64,000 nt of DNA, from NCBI GenBank assembly GCA_046329435.1, contig JAXLUR010000002.1:558001-622000 (forward strand), written 5' to 3'. Below are positions 34,436-43,550 of this stretch, piece by piece (within the stretch, counting starts at the first letter, position 1; each line of letters begins with the position of its first letter). Source of the stretch: M3007 sp046329435 (lineage in GTDB: Bacteria; Bacteroidota; Bacteroidia; Chitinophagales; Saprospiraceae). The notes under the pieces are model-generated. The model did not search any database. It was not told where the DNA came from and saw only the letters and a list, made by a program, of their open reading frames with translations. A program made the translations under genes and the position numbers.

Positions 34436-35119
34436 TTAGTGTTTAACTTCGGAGAATCCATTTTCTCGGGAAATCTGGTAGCCGCGTTCCGCTAATACAT
34501 CGCGCACATGACTCACCCCAAAGATGAGCTCGAACAATTGATGCAACCACACAGAAAGTGCACAGAATAATAAAGGTATACCCCAAAGAAGGTTAACGGG
34601 CGTAAGGAAGATACCGATGGCTAAAGTTAGAAGCGGCTCGGCCAGATTTTGCACTTTGGCCTGACTCCAGCCTGATTTCATCAGAAATGACAGTAAGTAG
34701 CTGTCGCCCCGATATTGTGGGTGAACTAGGTCTTTTGCACGTGCTTTTTGTACAATGGCCTTGGCAAAAACATAGATACCGAGTATCGCATAAAAGATAC
34801 CTGCAAGCAAAAAGGATTTTGGGCTACCAATCTGCTCAAGGTCAGGCGAGTCCGATTGAAACCAAGCAGCAATACATCCTGCTGAGATCAGACCAAATCC
34901 GACCAGACAAAGAAAGGCGCGGAGGAGGTTGATTCCTTTTGATCCAAAATTATTGCGGAACAAAATCTTCACGGCCTCCGCTCCGACGAAAGTGAGCAAG
35001 GCGATACCGGCTAATATCAGCCGAGTTTGGGCGGCTGAATTTTTCTCGTTAGTGGAATCGATAAGGTTTTTGAAAAAAATTCCACCGAGGCTTTCGAAAA
35101 TATCATCAGTGTTTTGCAT
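34436..35119 (-). CDS. Multi-TM membrane protein, unknown
   Basis: 227 residues with four or five hydrophobic helices (LILAGIALLTFVGAEAVKILF, LLRAFLCLVGFGLISAGCIAAWF, SFLLAGIFYAILGIYVFAKAIV, PLLTLAIGIFLTPVNLLWGIPLLFCALSVW). No family recognised. Its place between the coupling protein gene and the exported protein suggests a role at the envelope during transfer, by context only. Confidence 0.65.
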   Translation of the reverse strand: MQNTDDIFESLGGIFFKNLIDSTNEKNSAAQTRLILAGIALLTFVGAEAVKILFRNNFGSKGINLLRAFLCLVGFGLISAGCIAAWFQSDSPDLEQIGSPKSFLLAGIFYAILGIYVFAKAIVQKARAKDLVHPQYRGDSYLLSFLMKSGWSQAKVQNLAEPLLTLAIGIFLTPVNLLWGIPLLFCALSVWLHQLFELIFGVSHVRDVLAERGYQISRENGFSEVKH

Positions 35120-35169
35120 GATAAATTGTTTAAAAAAATGGACAATGACTTGAGTGTTGCCTATTTGAA

Positions 35170-36657
35170 TTAGGCTTTTTGTGTGAAAATCAATTTCATG
35201 TAGTTTCTTCCATCAGACCAAGTCCGGCCTTTTACGGTAATTATCGCCTGCGTTTTAAAATCATTTGTTTTTCCACCTGTCCATAGTGTAGTGAACTCAA
35301 CGGGTAATACTTGTGGCAGCAATTGCATGTTGTATGATTCACCCCGTGAAGAACCAGCGGTGAACATGGCGCGATTGTATGTTCCGCCCTCCACAGCCAT
35401 CATGTTATGACCAATAGTTTTGGATGCCCACTCGTTGGTGACACTACAATTTTGACAGTGAAAGACCTTCGTTGAGAGATTACCCAATAGGGAATCCACT
35501 TTAGACATGGCCTCCTGGCCGCCCATCTGTGCGTAATAGTTGCTTATATTCTGAGTAAGAAATACCGTACATGCTCTCGAACTCCTGGCAGTGGTTTGAA
35601 ATATGGTGTCGAACTCTTGCACGAAATACTGCGATTCATCTACCCACAGAAATACGGGCAAAGGGTAGCGATTCGTGTCTCTTCGCTCGACTGCTTGCTG
35701 CCAGAGATACTTGAAAAGCGATTGGGCATAAATCCCCGCTACGAGGTAATTTTTAACTGGAAAATCCAGGACGATAATTTTCCCTTCGAAAGTCACCTCT
35801 GGTGTAATATTGGTTTCGCTGGAAAAATGGTCATACAGGATGCCTGTGAGGAATGGCTCGCAGAGCCCGAGGAGCATTTCTTTCACAGTACTTCGTACCC
35901 TTTCGTCTAAGCCAGCAAAGTCGCGTAGGAAGTAGTTTTGAACCAAAGAGAAATCCCTGTCCTGCTGGGGAGTGTTAGAATTGTTGCCCGCCTGGTAAAG
36001 ACATTTGATGCAAAAATCCTTTTCTGCCCATTCCTGAATCTCGGAGTCATTCATTTCTGCGAGTCGGCGTAAAGTCTCATCCCCGACGGGGGCACAACTG
36101 ACCACCTCTACCATATTATATATACTCACCTCTTCATTGGCCAATTTCAGCAGGTCAATCACACGATTCAGACAACGAGTCAGGCTATTTTCCCAGAAGC
36201 GCTCTTTCTCTTCGGCGCCACCGCCATTGATACGTTGCCCCATCTTGAAGATGGTGAGAAAAAGATTGGTGATATTAATCGTCAGGCCTGCTCCTCTGCC
36301 GGAACGTGCAGTTTCATATTGCAGTGGGTTGAACTTCCACTTACTACCTTCGGAAAAAATCAGCAAGTCTTCTTCCCTCCCGCACTCACGAGCGTATTTG
36401 ACCCACTCTGCGGTTTCGTCTGGCTTGGCTGTAAGCACCAGTCCACCAAAACCACTTTTCAAGTAAGAAGTCGCGAAAGCGCGGCCTGATCCAGATGTTT
36501 TACCAGAGCCTATACCGCCAAAAATCTGTACACCCTCTAGAGCGTCCCGAAGCCGGAAACAATCTGTGGGATTGCCTGAAAATTGGAGCAACGGGGCATC
36601 GAGGTCGGTGATTCGATTTAGTGCGTTTGGATTTGACATGAGCGGAGTAGTTACCAT
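35170..36657 (-). CDS. Type IV coupling protein (VirD4/TraD/TraG-like ATPase)
   Basis: 495 residues from the ATG at 36657. Walker A is VQIFGGIGSGKTSGSGRAFATSYL. The following LVLTAKPDETAEWVKYARECGREEDLLIFSEGSKWKFNPLQYE is typical of the family. Walker B/TraM-recognition region is PLPVFLWVDESQYFVQEFDTIFQTTARSSRACTVFLTQNISNYYAQMGG. No obvious N-terminal TM anchor is present, as in some Bacteroidota relatives. It would link the MobF relaxosome to a helper secretion channel. The upstream 36664 gene stops a few bases before its start. Confidence 0.9.
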   Translation of the reverse strand: MVTTPLMSNPNALNRITDLDAPLLQFSGNPTDCFRLRDALEGVQIFGGIGSGKTSGSGRAFATSYLKSGFGGLVLTAKPDETAEWVKYARECGREEDLLIFSEGSKWKFNPLQYETARSGRGAGLTINITNLFLTIFKMGQRINGGGAEEKERFWENSLTRCLNRVIDLLKLANEEVSIYNMVEVVSCAPVGDETLRRLAEMNDSEIQEWAEKDFCIKCLYQAGNNSNTPQQDRDFSLVQNYFLRDFAGLDERVRSTVKEMLLGLCEPFLTGILYDHFSSETNITPEVTFEGKIIVLDFPVKNYLVAGIYAQSLFKYLWQQAVERRDTNRYPLPVFLWVDESQYFVQEFDTIFQTTARSSRACTVFLTQNISNYYAQMGGQEAMSKVDSLLGNLSTKVFHCQNCSVTNEWASKTIGHNMMAVEGGTYNRAMFTAGSSRGESYNMQLLPQVLPVEFTTLWTGGKTNDFKTQAIITVKGRTWSDGRNYMKLIFTQKA

Positions 36658-36663
36658 TAGCAA

Positions 36664-36948
36664 TCATTTTCCTGGCGGCTTCACAGTGGGCGGCTTCTTT
36701 TCCACGGCAGGCTTGGGCGGAATTTTGGCTGCTTCCTTTTTTGCGGCCTGCTGGAGTTTAGATTCTTTGATTTGAGGCGAAGGGGTTTGCTTTGTAGATT
36801 TGGCTGCCTTGTCGGCCTTGTCTATTTCTGCCGCTTTGGCCCATTGCCGATTTCCTTGATCATCTTTGATAACTTGTAATTTGTTACCTTTTCCGATGAG
36901 GTTACTGTTCTTGATGTAGGGACCGCGTGTCCCTTTTCCTTTAGCCAT
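36664..36948 (-). CDS. Small Lys-rich protein, unknown
   Basis: 94 residues from the ATG at 36948 (MAKGKGTRGPYIKNSNLIGKGNKLQVIKDDQGNRQWAKAAEID). The C-terminal half is low-complexity Lys/Ala/Pro (ADKAAKSTKQTPSPQIKESKLQQAAKKEAAKIPPKPAVEKKPP). It is basic, so DNA binding or a relaxosome accessory role is possible. It precedes the coupling protein with nearly no gap. Confidence 0.6.
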   Translation of the reverse strand: MAKGKGTRGPYIKNSNLIGKGNKLQVIKDDQGNRQWAKAAEIDKADKAAKSTKQTPSPQIKESKLQQAAKKEAAKIPPKPAVEKKPPTVKPPGK

Positions 36949-36977
36949 GACACTTGTGTTTTTAGTGAAAGAATGAT

Positions 36978-37445
36978 ATGTTGATTGATATGAAGCCAAA
37001 CTTTAAATATGTTGCGGATGAAGACTTGAAGGTTCAAGAGGGATTCCCTCTGGCTTACAAGTTGATTGCAGATAAGCGTATCTTGATAGATTCGAACTAT
37101 CTGCCTGTACTTGAACTTGCCGAGAAAGGCGATTCAATGGCTTGGTTTGAGATGCAAGAGGCCTTTGCTTATGGTACGCAGGGCGTACCTAAGCATTACG
37201 GACTTGCTCGCAAATACACAGATTTGATTATGAAGCTAAATCAGGGGAGAGATGAAGCCGTAGTAGAAGGTTTTCTTAACAGCGCGAAACTTGAACTCGA
37301 TGCGGGTAACCTGGAGGCTGCCAAACAAGATTTGGTTCAAGCGATTAAAGCAATGGTCGATAAACTCCCGTTGGAAAAATGGGACATGAAGATTTTTGAT
37401 ATTCTTTCAGCATTTCTTCAAGTAAGTGAACCCGAATCTTACTAA
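36978..37445 (+). CDS. Sel1/TPR-like helical protein, unknown
   Basis: 155 residues; an internal ATG at 36990 is an alternative start. It contains repeat-like helical pairs (VLELAEKGDSMAWFEMQEAFAYGTQGVPKHYGLARKYTDL), close to a Sel1-like repeat with 'AyGtqGvpkdy..A..y'. It is divergent from the Lys-rich gene with about 30 bp between starts, so the promoters overlap. Role unknown. Confidence 0.6.
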   Translation: MLIDMKPNFKYVADEDLKVQEGFPLAYKLIADKRILIDSNYLPVLELAEKGDSMAWFEMQEAFAYGTQGVPKHYGLARKYTDLIMKLNQGRDEAVVEGFLNSAKLELDAGNLEAAKQDLVQAIKAMVDKLPLEKWDMKIFDILSAFLQVSEPESY

Positions 37446-37491
37446 GACTTTGGTAATGCAAAAATCTGAATTTTCAAACCTGCTTGTGACT

Positions 37492-37519
37492 ATGAAGGGT
37501 TCATATATGAAGGGTTCAT
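37492..37519. repeat. Tandem 13-bp palindromes between convergent genes
   Basis: ATGAAGGGTTCAT, a perfect dyad around GGG, occurs at 37492-37504 and again at 37507-37519. It lies in the short gap between two convergent genes. This may be an operator pair or a weak terminator; no T-run follows. Confidence 0.5.
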
Positions 37520-37524
37520 ATGGC

Positions 37525-38499
37525 CTAATCTTCTTCTAGACAATAAAGTTTTTTTAAAAACTGCGCTACCTCTACAACACCAGGAAACCGGAACCCAAAG
37601 CTCTCTTCTGCCCTGTCCTTTAATTCGTTAACATGATTTCTTACCGTCCCTTGTGATATATCTGAGTGGATTTTTCCCCAGTGCGAACGCATAAATAAAG
37701 CAATCTCTTGGTGCGAAACAGGCACAATTGGGCGACTTTCATCAACGCTCTCTCCCATTGCATTGAACTTTTTATTCCATAGCATTAAAGCTGCTTGTGC
37801 CACCCGTTTTTGAGTTGGAGATATGGAAAAAAGTGAGCTGCTCATGAAGCGTTTAAAAAGGTTTTTTTCAACCTCCCGTGCACGTGTTCCATCAGCGAGG
37901 AATATCCTTGGTAAAAATGGAAGTGCAATTCCTTTATACCCGCTAATGATGGTATAGGAGTTAAATTGCCTGATCATCCGGCCATTTTCATCAATTGAAA
38001 TTGGAGTAGAAAGCTGCTTTACCCATACATAACTACCATTCCGTTTTCTAAGTGGAATGTTGATAATGTAGCGATGGCCAAGAGGCGTTAATTGCATATT
38101 CATGTCATGTAGTACCCCATTCATCATGAACCCAAGCGCTAAAAAGGTAGAGTAATATCGATCATGAATCAAAAAATGTTGATCCATAATGGACCACTTT
38201 TCTTCGTCTTCCTTGGTATAGCCAAGTGCGGATGCAACTCCAAAACACCACTCTACTTCAATTTTCTTTAGATTAAAGATCATAAAGAATTCATCATGAT
38301 GCCGTAGTCGTATTAGGGTTTCTTTTAGTCCATCTTCCCATTTTTCGATAATTGGTTCACCCAAATAGGAAAGCATCCCTCTGTGCTCCTCTAACATTGG
38401 TTTGTAAAATTCCTTTATGTATATGCTGCAAATAGGCTTTTTGCCATTTCTAACATCTGCAATAGCCTTTTTGTATCCATGAAAGTCCTGATAAATCAT
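37525..38499 (-). CDS. PAS-like sensor with C-terminal helix-turn-helix (regulator, tentative)
   Basis: 324 residues if started at the ATG at 38499 (MIYQDFHGYKKAI); the longer frame to 38649 lacks support. The middle part (FFMIFNLKKIEVEWCFGVASALGYTKEDEEKWSIMDQHFLI...LRKRNGSYVWVKQLSTPI) has the G-Y-T.eE and RKRNGSYVW features of a PAS domain. The last 120 residues (SISPTQKRVAQAALMLWNKK...VSHQEIALFMRSHWGKI...GTVRNHVNELKDRAEESFGFRF) look like a DNA-binding helical domain. It may regulate the divergent 38569 gene or the transfer genes. Confidence 0.55.
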   Translation of the reverse strand: MIYQDFHGYKKAIADVRNGKKPICSIYIKEFYKPMLEEHRGMLSYLGEPIIEKWEDGLKETLIRLRHHDEFFMIFNLKKIEVEWCFGVASALGYTKEDEEKWSIMDQHFLIHDRYYSTFLALGFMMNGVLHDMNMQLTPLGHRYIINIPLRKRNGSYVWVKQLSTPISIDENGRMIRQFNSYTIISGYKGIALPFLPRIFLADGTRAREVEKNLFKRFMSSSLFSISPTQKRVAQAALMLWNKKFNAMGESVDESRPIVPVSHQEIALFMRSHWGKIHSDISQGTVRNHVNELKDRAEESFGFRFPGVVEVAQFLKKLYCLEED

Positions 38500-38568
38500 C
38501 CTATTGTAATTTACGTTTACACAAAAGTAATAATTGTGTATGATGACATTAACTAATCTGTAGTCCTT

Positions 38569-38868
38569 ATGCCCTTTTGGAAAGATGACAAAGAAACTGC
38601 TGATCATATGATACGGGTGGTAACTCACTTTACTGAGGGAAAAGGGCATGAGCAGTTTCGCTATGCTTCTGAATTCGCAGATTTGGATGATGTACGAAAA
38701 AACACTTGTGATACCCTATCGGAACTTACTGACAACTTCATAGGCAAGAGTCCAAGTCAATTGTCAGAGGAGCACATACCATTTGCAATGTCAGAAGCTT
38801 CCATGCATGTGGCTGTTCTCGATTGCATTGCGATGGCTACGGCAAAATCAACTCAAAATGAAAAGTAA
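38569..38868 (+). CDS. Small hypothetical protein
   Basis: 99 residues (MPFWKDDKETADHMIRVVTHFTEGKGHEQFRYASEFADLDD), helical, no family recognised. Divergent from the PAS-like gene with a 69-bp promoter gap. The following 227 bp up to the relaxase start hold no gene; as the sequence immediately upstream of a relaxase it is a candidate place for oriT, though I see no clear nic motif. Confidence 0.55.
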   Translation: MPFWKDDKETADHMIRVVTHFTEGKGHEQFRYASEFADLDDVRKNTCDTLSELTDNFIGKSPSQLSEEHIPFAMSEASMHVAVLDCIAMATAKSTQNEK

Positions 38869-39095
38869 TTGAACACCGCTGATAGGTTACTCTTCCCCTG
38901 AGTAGAAAAATTAACCTTCTTTCAATCTTTTCTCTTCTCCTCCTGAAACTTTAACAAACCAAATAAAACCAAATTACAACACACTGAACCACAATTACTT
39001 AAGCCTATTGCATCACAGGTAAATACCCTCCACTTTTGCCTTAGCTGTGTTAAGGAGAGATGTCTGAATAAAAAATAACATGGCTAAAAAAGGCA

Positions 39096-41888
39096 ATGCT
39101 AAGGGTTACTGTAAGTCAAAGTTCTGCTGCTGCGAAGTCTTATTACTCTCAAGGGTTATCTCATGAAGATTACTACGCAAAGGGTAAATCGCAGGAAATC
39201 ATCGGAAATTGGTATGGCAAAGGAGCCACAATTTTAGGCCTCTCGGGCCAAGTAAATAAAGATCAATTTGCATCACTTTGCGACAACATCAACCCACTTA
39301 CCGGAGAACAATTAACTGCCAGAACTAATGAAAATCGTCGAATCGGTTACGATCTAAACTTCCATGCTCCCAAGTCAGTTTCCATTTGCTACAGCCTAAA
39401 TGAAGATGAAAAGATCATGGAAGCATTTCGCGATAGCGTGCACGAAGCCATGACCGAACTGGAAAAGGATATGCAGGCACGGGTACGCGTGGGCGGACAG
39501 AACGACAATCGTGATACCGGCAATCTGATTTACGGCGAGTTCATCCACACGACGGCACGGCCCGTTGATGGCACACCTGACCCGCACCTCCACGCGCACT
39601 GCTTCACTTTCAACGCTACTTACGACCAAGCGGAGGATAAATGGAAGGCCGGAGAGTTTGGCAAAATCAAAAAAGACGCATCCTATTTCGAGGCATTTTT
39701 CCACTCGTCATTTGCTGCCAAACTCGAAAAACAAGGTTACGCCATCGAGCGCAACGAAAAAGGCTGGGAACTGGCGGGTATTGACCGCACGACCATAGAC
39801 AAATTTTCGCGCCGGACACAGGAGGTTGAAACCGTAGCCGCCGAAAAAGGTATCACCGATGCTAGGACAAAATCAGAACTGGGAGCCAAAACCCGCGAAG
39901 GCAAAGCGAACGACCTTTCGCTCTACGACCTGAAAACCAATTGGAACGCTCGCCTGAACGAGCGGGAAAAACAAGCCATTCAAAACGTCGGCAAACCTGG
40001 CGCAGGAAAAGCAGTGCCAGATTTAGGTGTCAAGGCAGGTGAAGCCATGAACCTGGCACTGGATCACTGTTTGGAGCGGAAATCCGTAGCTGATGAGCGT
40101 GAAGTGCTGCGGGAGGCCATGCGCCGTTCTTTCGGTAGTTGCACCCCGCAGGAAGTTTTGAAGGCCTACGGACTGAAAGAAAAAGACCTTTTTGCTGCTA
40201 AGTCAAAAGATGGCACTGCTCTGACTACCAAGGAAGCTGTGCAGGAGGAACGCCGTTTGGTAGAACTGGCCGTTTCCGACAAGGGTAACCTTAAACCTAT
40301 ATATAATGGATACAAAATCCAAAACCTGGCACTGAACCCTGAACAGCAAAAGGCTGTGCAGCATGTGCTTTCCTCAAAAGATCGAGTAACAATTGTGGAA
40401 GGCGGCGCCGGCACGGGCAAGACAACCCTGATGAAAGAACTTGCCGCCGGCGTGGAACAGGCAGGCAAAAAGATGTTTGCCTTTGCCCCTTCAGCCGAGG
40501 CAAGTCGCGGGGTGTTGCAAAGTGAAGGGTTTGCAAAAGCCGACACGGTGGCAAAGCTCCTCCAAGACAAGGAACTGCAAAAACAACTTAAAGGCAATGT
40601 ACTTTGGGTAGATGAAGCGGGCTTGCTCGGTGTCCGCCAAATGAACCAGGTATTAGAACTTGCCCAAACCCATAATGCCCGCGTGGTACTCACCGGCGAT
40701 ACCAAACAGCATTCCAGCGTTGAGCGTGGTGATGCGCTCCGCATCCTGACGGAAAAATCGAAAATGCGCGCTGCCAAGGTGACGGAGATTCAGCGCCAGA
40801 AAAACCGCGCCGACTACAAGGAGGCTGTGAAAATGATTTCCGAAGGGAAACACGATGCGGCGCTGGACAAATTGGACGGCATGGGGGCCATTCAGGAAAT
40901 GGCCGACGCCAAAGAGCGTTACACGGCTTTGGCAAAAGAATACGCCCAGGATGTGCGCGATAAAAAATCGGTGCTGGTGGTGGCGCCCACCCATTTGGAA
41001 GGGGAGCAGGTGACACAGCATATTAGGCAGGCCTTGAAAACGACCCCGGCCTCCGGCGGTAAAGCCTTGCTGGCTGAAAAAGAAAAGGTGTTTGTAGTGC
41101 AGAAAAACCTTTCACTCACAGAAGCACAAAAGCAAGACCCGACCATTTATCGGGAGGGGCAATCGGTGCAGTTTCACCAGAACGCCAAAGGGTTTATGCG
41201 GGGTAGTATTTATGATGTAGTGGGCAGGGATGAAAAGGGAAATGTGCAAGTGAAATCTGCCAAAGGGCAAGAGTTAACTCTGCTGCTTTCCGAGGGTAAA
41301 AAGTTCGCCGTTTTTGAGAAGGCCGAAATAGGCATCAGCGCAGGCGACCGAATTCGTATCACCCAGAACGGGTTTTCCGAAAACAAAAAGCGGATGAACA
41401 ACGGTAATATCCTGACCGTGAAAGGTTTTGATGCTGCAGGCAATATCGTTGCCAAAGCAGAAGCCAGCGAAGTAGTGCTGGGAAAGGAATACCGAAACTT
41501 TACTTACGGTTATGCCACTACCTCGCACTCATCTCAAGGCAAAACTGTGGACAAGGTGCTGATTGCCCAAAGTTCATTTTCAGCGCGGGCGGGTTCGAAA
41601 GAGCAGTTTTATGTGTCAGTATCGAGAGGTAAAACGGGCATCTCCATTTACACCGATAACAAGCAGGAGTTGCGCGAGGCAGTTGGCCAAAGTTCCGCAA
41701 GGGCGACCGCCTCGGAAGTGGCGGAAAGAGCCGTGCAGCAAAGACGCGACGCGCAAAAAGCCCTTCCGAAAAACAACCTGGCCGAACAACAAAAACTGGT
41801 CGCTCGACTTGCAACCTTGGCGAGAGTGCAGTATGAAAGATCCAGAGCAGTCACTCGAAATGTCAAACAAGTAATCGTTAAAAGATAA
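39096..41888 (+). CDS. MobF-family relaxase-helicase (TrwC/TraI-like)
   Basis: 930 residues. The relaxase domain starts MLRVTVSQSSAAAKSYYSQGLSHEDYYAKG with the paired catalytic Tyr region and carries the metal-binding three-His motif in GEFIHTTARPVDGTPDPHLHAHCFTFNATYD. A RecD-type helicase follows, with Walker A VTIVEGGAGTGKTTLMKEL, Walker B NVLWVDEAGLLG and motif RVVLTGDTKQHSSVERGDALRIL, and a UvrD-like end (FTYGYATTSHSSQGKTVDKVLI...FYVSVSRGKTGISIYTDN). It nicks and unwinds the element at oriT. The stop overlaps the next ATG (TAATG). Confidence 0.95.
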   Translation: MLRVTVSQSSAAAKSYYSQGLSHEDYYAKGKSQEIIGNWYGKGATILGLSGQVNKDQFASLCDNINPLTGEQLTARTNENRRIGYDLNFHAPKSVSICYSLNEDEKIMEAFRDSVHEAMTELEKDMQARVRVGGQNDNRDTGNLIYGEFIHTTARPVDGTPDPHLHAHCFTFNATYDQAEDKWKAGEFGKIKKDASYFEAFFHSSFAAKLEKQGYAIERNEKGWELAGIDRTTIDKFSRRTQEVETVAAEKGITDARTKSELGAKTREGKANDLSLYDLKTNWNARLNEREKQAIQNVGKPGAGKAVPDLGVKAGEAMNLALDHCLERKSVADEREVLREAMRRSFGSCTPQEVLKAYGLKEKDLFAAKSKDGTALTTKEAVQEERRLVELAVSDKGNLKPIYNGYKIQNLALNPEQQKAVQHVLSSKDRVTIVEGGAGTGKTTLMKELAAGVEQAGKKMFAFAPSAEASRGVLQSEGFAKADTVAKLLQDKELQKQLKGNVLWVDEAGLLGVRQMNQVLELAQTHNARVVLTGDTKQHSSVERGDALRILTEKSKMRAAKVTEIQRQKNRADYKEAVKMISEGKHDAALDKLDGMGAIQEMADAKERYTALAKEYAQDVRDKKSVLVVAPTHLEGEQVTQHIRQALKTTPASGGKALLAEKEKVFVVQKNLSLTEAQKQDPTIYREGQSVQFHQNAKGFMRGSIYDVVGRDEKGNVQVKSAKGQELTLLLSEGKKFAVFEKAEIGISAGDRIRITQNGFSENKKRMNNGNILTVKGFDAAGNIVAKAEASEVVLGKEYRNFTYGYATTSHSSQGKTVDKVLIAQSSFSARAGSKEQFYVSVSRGKTGISIYTDNKQELREAVGQSSARATASEVAERAVQQRRDAQKALPKNNLAEQQKLVARLATLARVQYERSRAVTRNVKQVIVKR

Positions 41889-42268
41889 TGAGCCAGCCAC
41901 TCAAAACTTCATTTGTAGAAAAACTCCGTGCCCAGACTGAACAGGCTGAGGAGGAGAATAGGTATTTCGGTTTTGACCGACAGGAGAATGGGCGGGCGTT
42001 GATGTTTGAGTTGCGGACGCGCGATGGCAGGCGCTATGCCTTGCCATATTCTTATGTTACGAGGGCTGAATTTGACCCTGATAAAGGGATCGAAATCTAT
42101 GTATCCAATGTTATAGTTCAAGTTAGTGGACGTTCACTATGTATTATTTTTTCTTATTTTCTTCAAAATAGGCTTACTTGGATAAGAGAAGATGCTGCAG
42201 GTATGGATACCGAGGAAGATGAAGTGTTTGTAAATGGAATCGAAATAAAAGAAAGAGCAGAATTATAG
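41888..42268 (+). CDS. Small protein coupled to the relaxase, unknown
   Basis: 126 residues, ATG overlapping the relaxase stop by one base, hence translationally coupled. The central segment NGRALMFELRTRDGRRYALPYSYVTRAEFDPDKGIEIYVSNVIVQVSGRSL is beta-rich and resembles small 'FELRxxdG...LPYxyL' proteins found beside relaxases. Possibly a relaxosome accessory factor. Its end overlaps the minus-strand 42263 gene by a few bases. Confidence 0.7.
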   Translation: MSQPLKTSFVEKLRAQTEQAEEENRYFGFDRQENGRALMFELRTRDGRRYALPYSYVTRAEFDPDKGIEIYVSNVIVQVSGRSLCIIFSYFLQNRLTWIREDAAGMDTEEDEVFVNGIEIKERAEL

Positions 42269-42481
42269 GAACTTATCACTCTCTATGGGTTTTGATTTCG
42301 CCTTTTGAACATCATTTTGTGTGATTTGAAAACTTGAAATTAGTTTTTCGACAGCATAACCATTTTGGGTGATTGCCTCTAAAAATCCTTCATTTTGTAA
42401 TAACTCTTCCGCGACTTTGGGGAGAATATCTCTCACCAAAGTTGGATTTGATGGCTCTCTATCTTTGGGGCTCTCGACCAT
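42263..42481 (-). CDS. Small hypothetical protein coupled to SSB
   Basis: 72 residues (MVESPKDREPSNPTLVRDILPKVAEELLQNEGFLEAI). Its ATG overlaps the ssb stop by one base (TAATG), so it is co-translated with SSB. No family recognised. Confidence 0.6.
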   Translation of the reverse strand: MVESPKDREPSNPTLVRDILPKVAEELLQNEGFLEAITQNGYAVEKLISSFQITQNDVQKAKSKPIESDKFL

Positions 42482-42885
42482 TAGGCTGCAGCCCTGGATA
42501 CGGCTTCTGCCGCTTCCTCTAAGGTTAATTCTTCCTGACGTGGGAATTCCAGTTTTTCAACAAAATTGCCAATAATGCTTGCAAGGCGCTTGCTGTAACC
42601 TTTTTCATCCTTGATGCTCTTATACGCAAGCGTTCCGGAAATGGACACAGCATCACCCTTTTTAAGGTCGCGAGCAATATGCGCGGCCTGAGAGCGGAAT
42701 ATCAATACATCGTGCCATTGAGTCTCTTTCTCTTTCCATTTGGTTTCACCAGACTTTTCATCCTTAACTGGATAAGTATCAGTAGTTGCGATATTTAAGA
42801 CCACAAAACTTCTACCATTATGGTTTACAGTCTTGGCATCTGAGCCAAGAAACCCGGTTAATTCGATTTTACAATTGATGGCCAT
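42481..42885 (-). CDS. ssb: Single-stranded DNA-binding protein
   Basis: 134 residues from the ATG at 42885 (MAINCKIELTGFLGSDAKTV). The OB fold shows VVLNIATTD, KWKEKETQWHDVLIFRSQAAHIARDLKKGDAVSISGTLAYKSIKDEKG. The C terminus lacks the usual acidic DDDIPF tip, ending instead in EEAAEAVSRAAA. It is a plasmid-type SSB that would protect transferred or replicating single strands. Confidence 0.92.
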   Translation of the reverse strand: MAINCKIELTGFLGSDAKTVNHNGRSFVVLNIATTDTYPVKDEKSGETKWKEKETQWHDVLIFRSQAAHIARDLKKGDAVSISGTLAYKSIKDEKGYSKRLASIIGNFVEKLEFPRQEELTLEEAAEAVSRAAA

Positions 42886-42935
42886 ATTAACTCCATTAGA
42901 AAGATTAAATAGGGGAGGCTTCCCTCCCCTGTATA

Positions 42936-43232
42936 TCATTTGAGTCCTAAGTTTTCAAGTGCCTCATTAGACAGTTCTTCTTTAAAACCTTCCTCTCCTG
43001 TTTCAAAATCAGTGTAAAAGGTTTCAAGCTTATTGCCGTTCATCATGGCTACCTGAAAATCAGCATTGGTTAAAAAGACATTGCCAGAATGCGTGTTCAT
43101 GATGATAGCAACCTCATCATTTATGAAGTCTTCTGGCAACCCTTGTTCATTCCAGGCATGTAAAAGGTGCTCGGCCATCTTACGTTCGCGGTATCCGAAT
43201 TTGGAAAAGTCGTTGATGGTTATTGGTTTCAT
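42936..43232 (-). CDS. Small hypothetical protein upstream of ssb
   Basis: 98 residues (MKPITINDFSKFGYRERKMAEHLLHAWNEQGLPEDFINDEVAIIMNTHSGNVFLTNADFQVAMMNGNKLETFYTDFETGEEGF). It resembles small phage/plasmid proteins with a 'NP..gxVfLtneDyqvaMmng..Le.fy' pattern. Function unknown. It is 50 bp upstream of ssb on the same strand. Confidence 0.7.
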   Translation of the reverse strand: MKPITINDFSKFGYRERKMAEHLLHAWNEQGLPEDFINDEVAIIMNTHSGNVFLTNADFQVAMMNGNKLETFYTDFETGEEGFKEELSNEALENLGLK

Positions 43233-43550
43233 AAATCCTCACTTATTAGATTATTAAGGGCTAACGCCACTATCAAAGTGCCGTTACCCTTCTGCCCATC
43301 CGGCGAGGAATGAAAGAAAGCGAAGCGTCTGAAATGAAAATAGGGGTACGACTGTCACCGCAGTGACGGCAGCGAAGCGAAGGACGCAAGGAAAAGCGGA
43401 GGGGAATCACCCGGTCTGCACGGAATGAGGCTTGCCGAGTGTAGGAAGATTGGGGATACCACTTGACAGGAGTGGGGGCGGAGCCTTAAAATACTTGAAT
43501 TACTTTAATATAATAATATATTTAAAGGTGTTAAATCAAATAAGTCACTT
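43233..43550. other. Intergenic region, relatively GC-rich, hairpin-containing
   Basis: About 320 bp without a gene. It contains a GTCAC-CGCA-GTGAC hairpin near 43347-43360 and purine-rich GCGAAGCGAAGGACGC-type repeats, then an AT-rich promoter-like stretch before the 43551 gene. No coding pattern is seen. Like 33236-33740 it is a GC-rich pocket in an AT-rich element. Confidence 0.4.

Noticed and set aside
38500..38649. N-terminal extension of the PAS-like regulator
   Set aside because: The extension overlaps the divergent gene and its promoter and has no conserved features; the ATG at 38499 is preferred.
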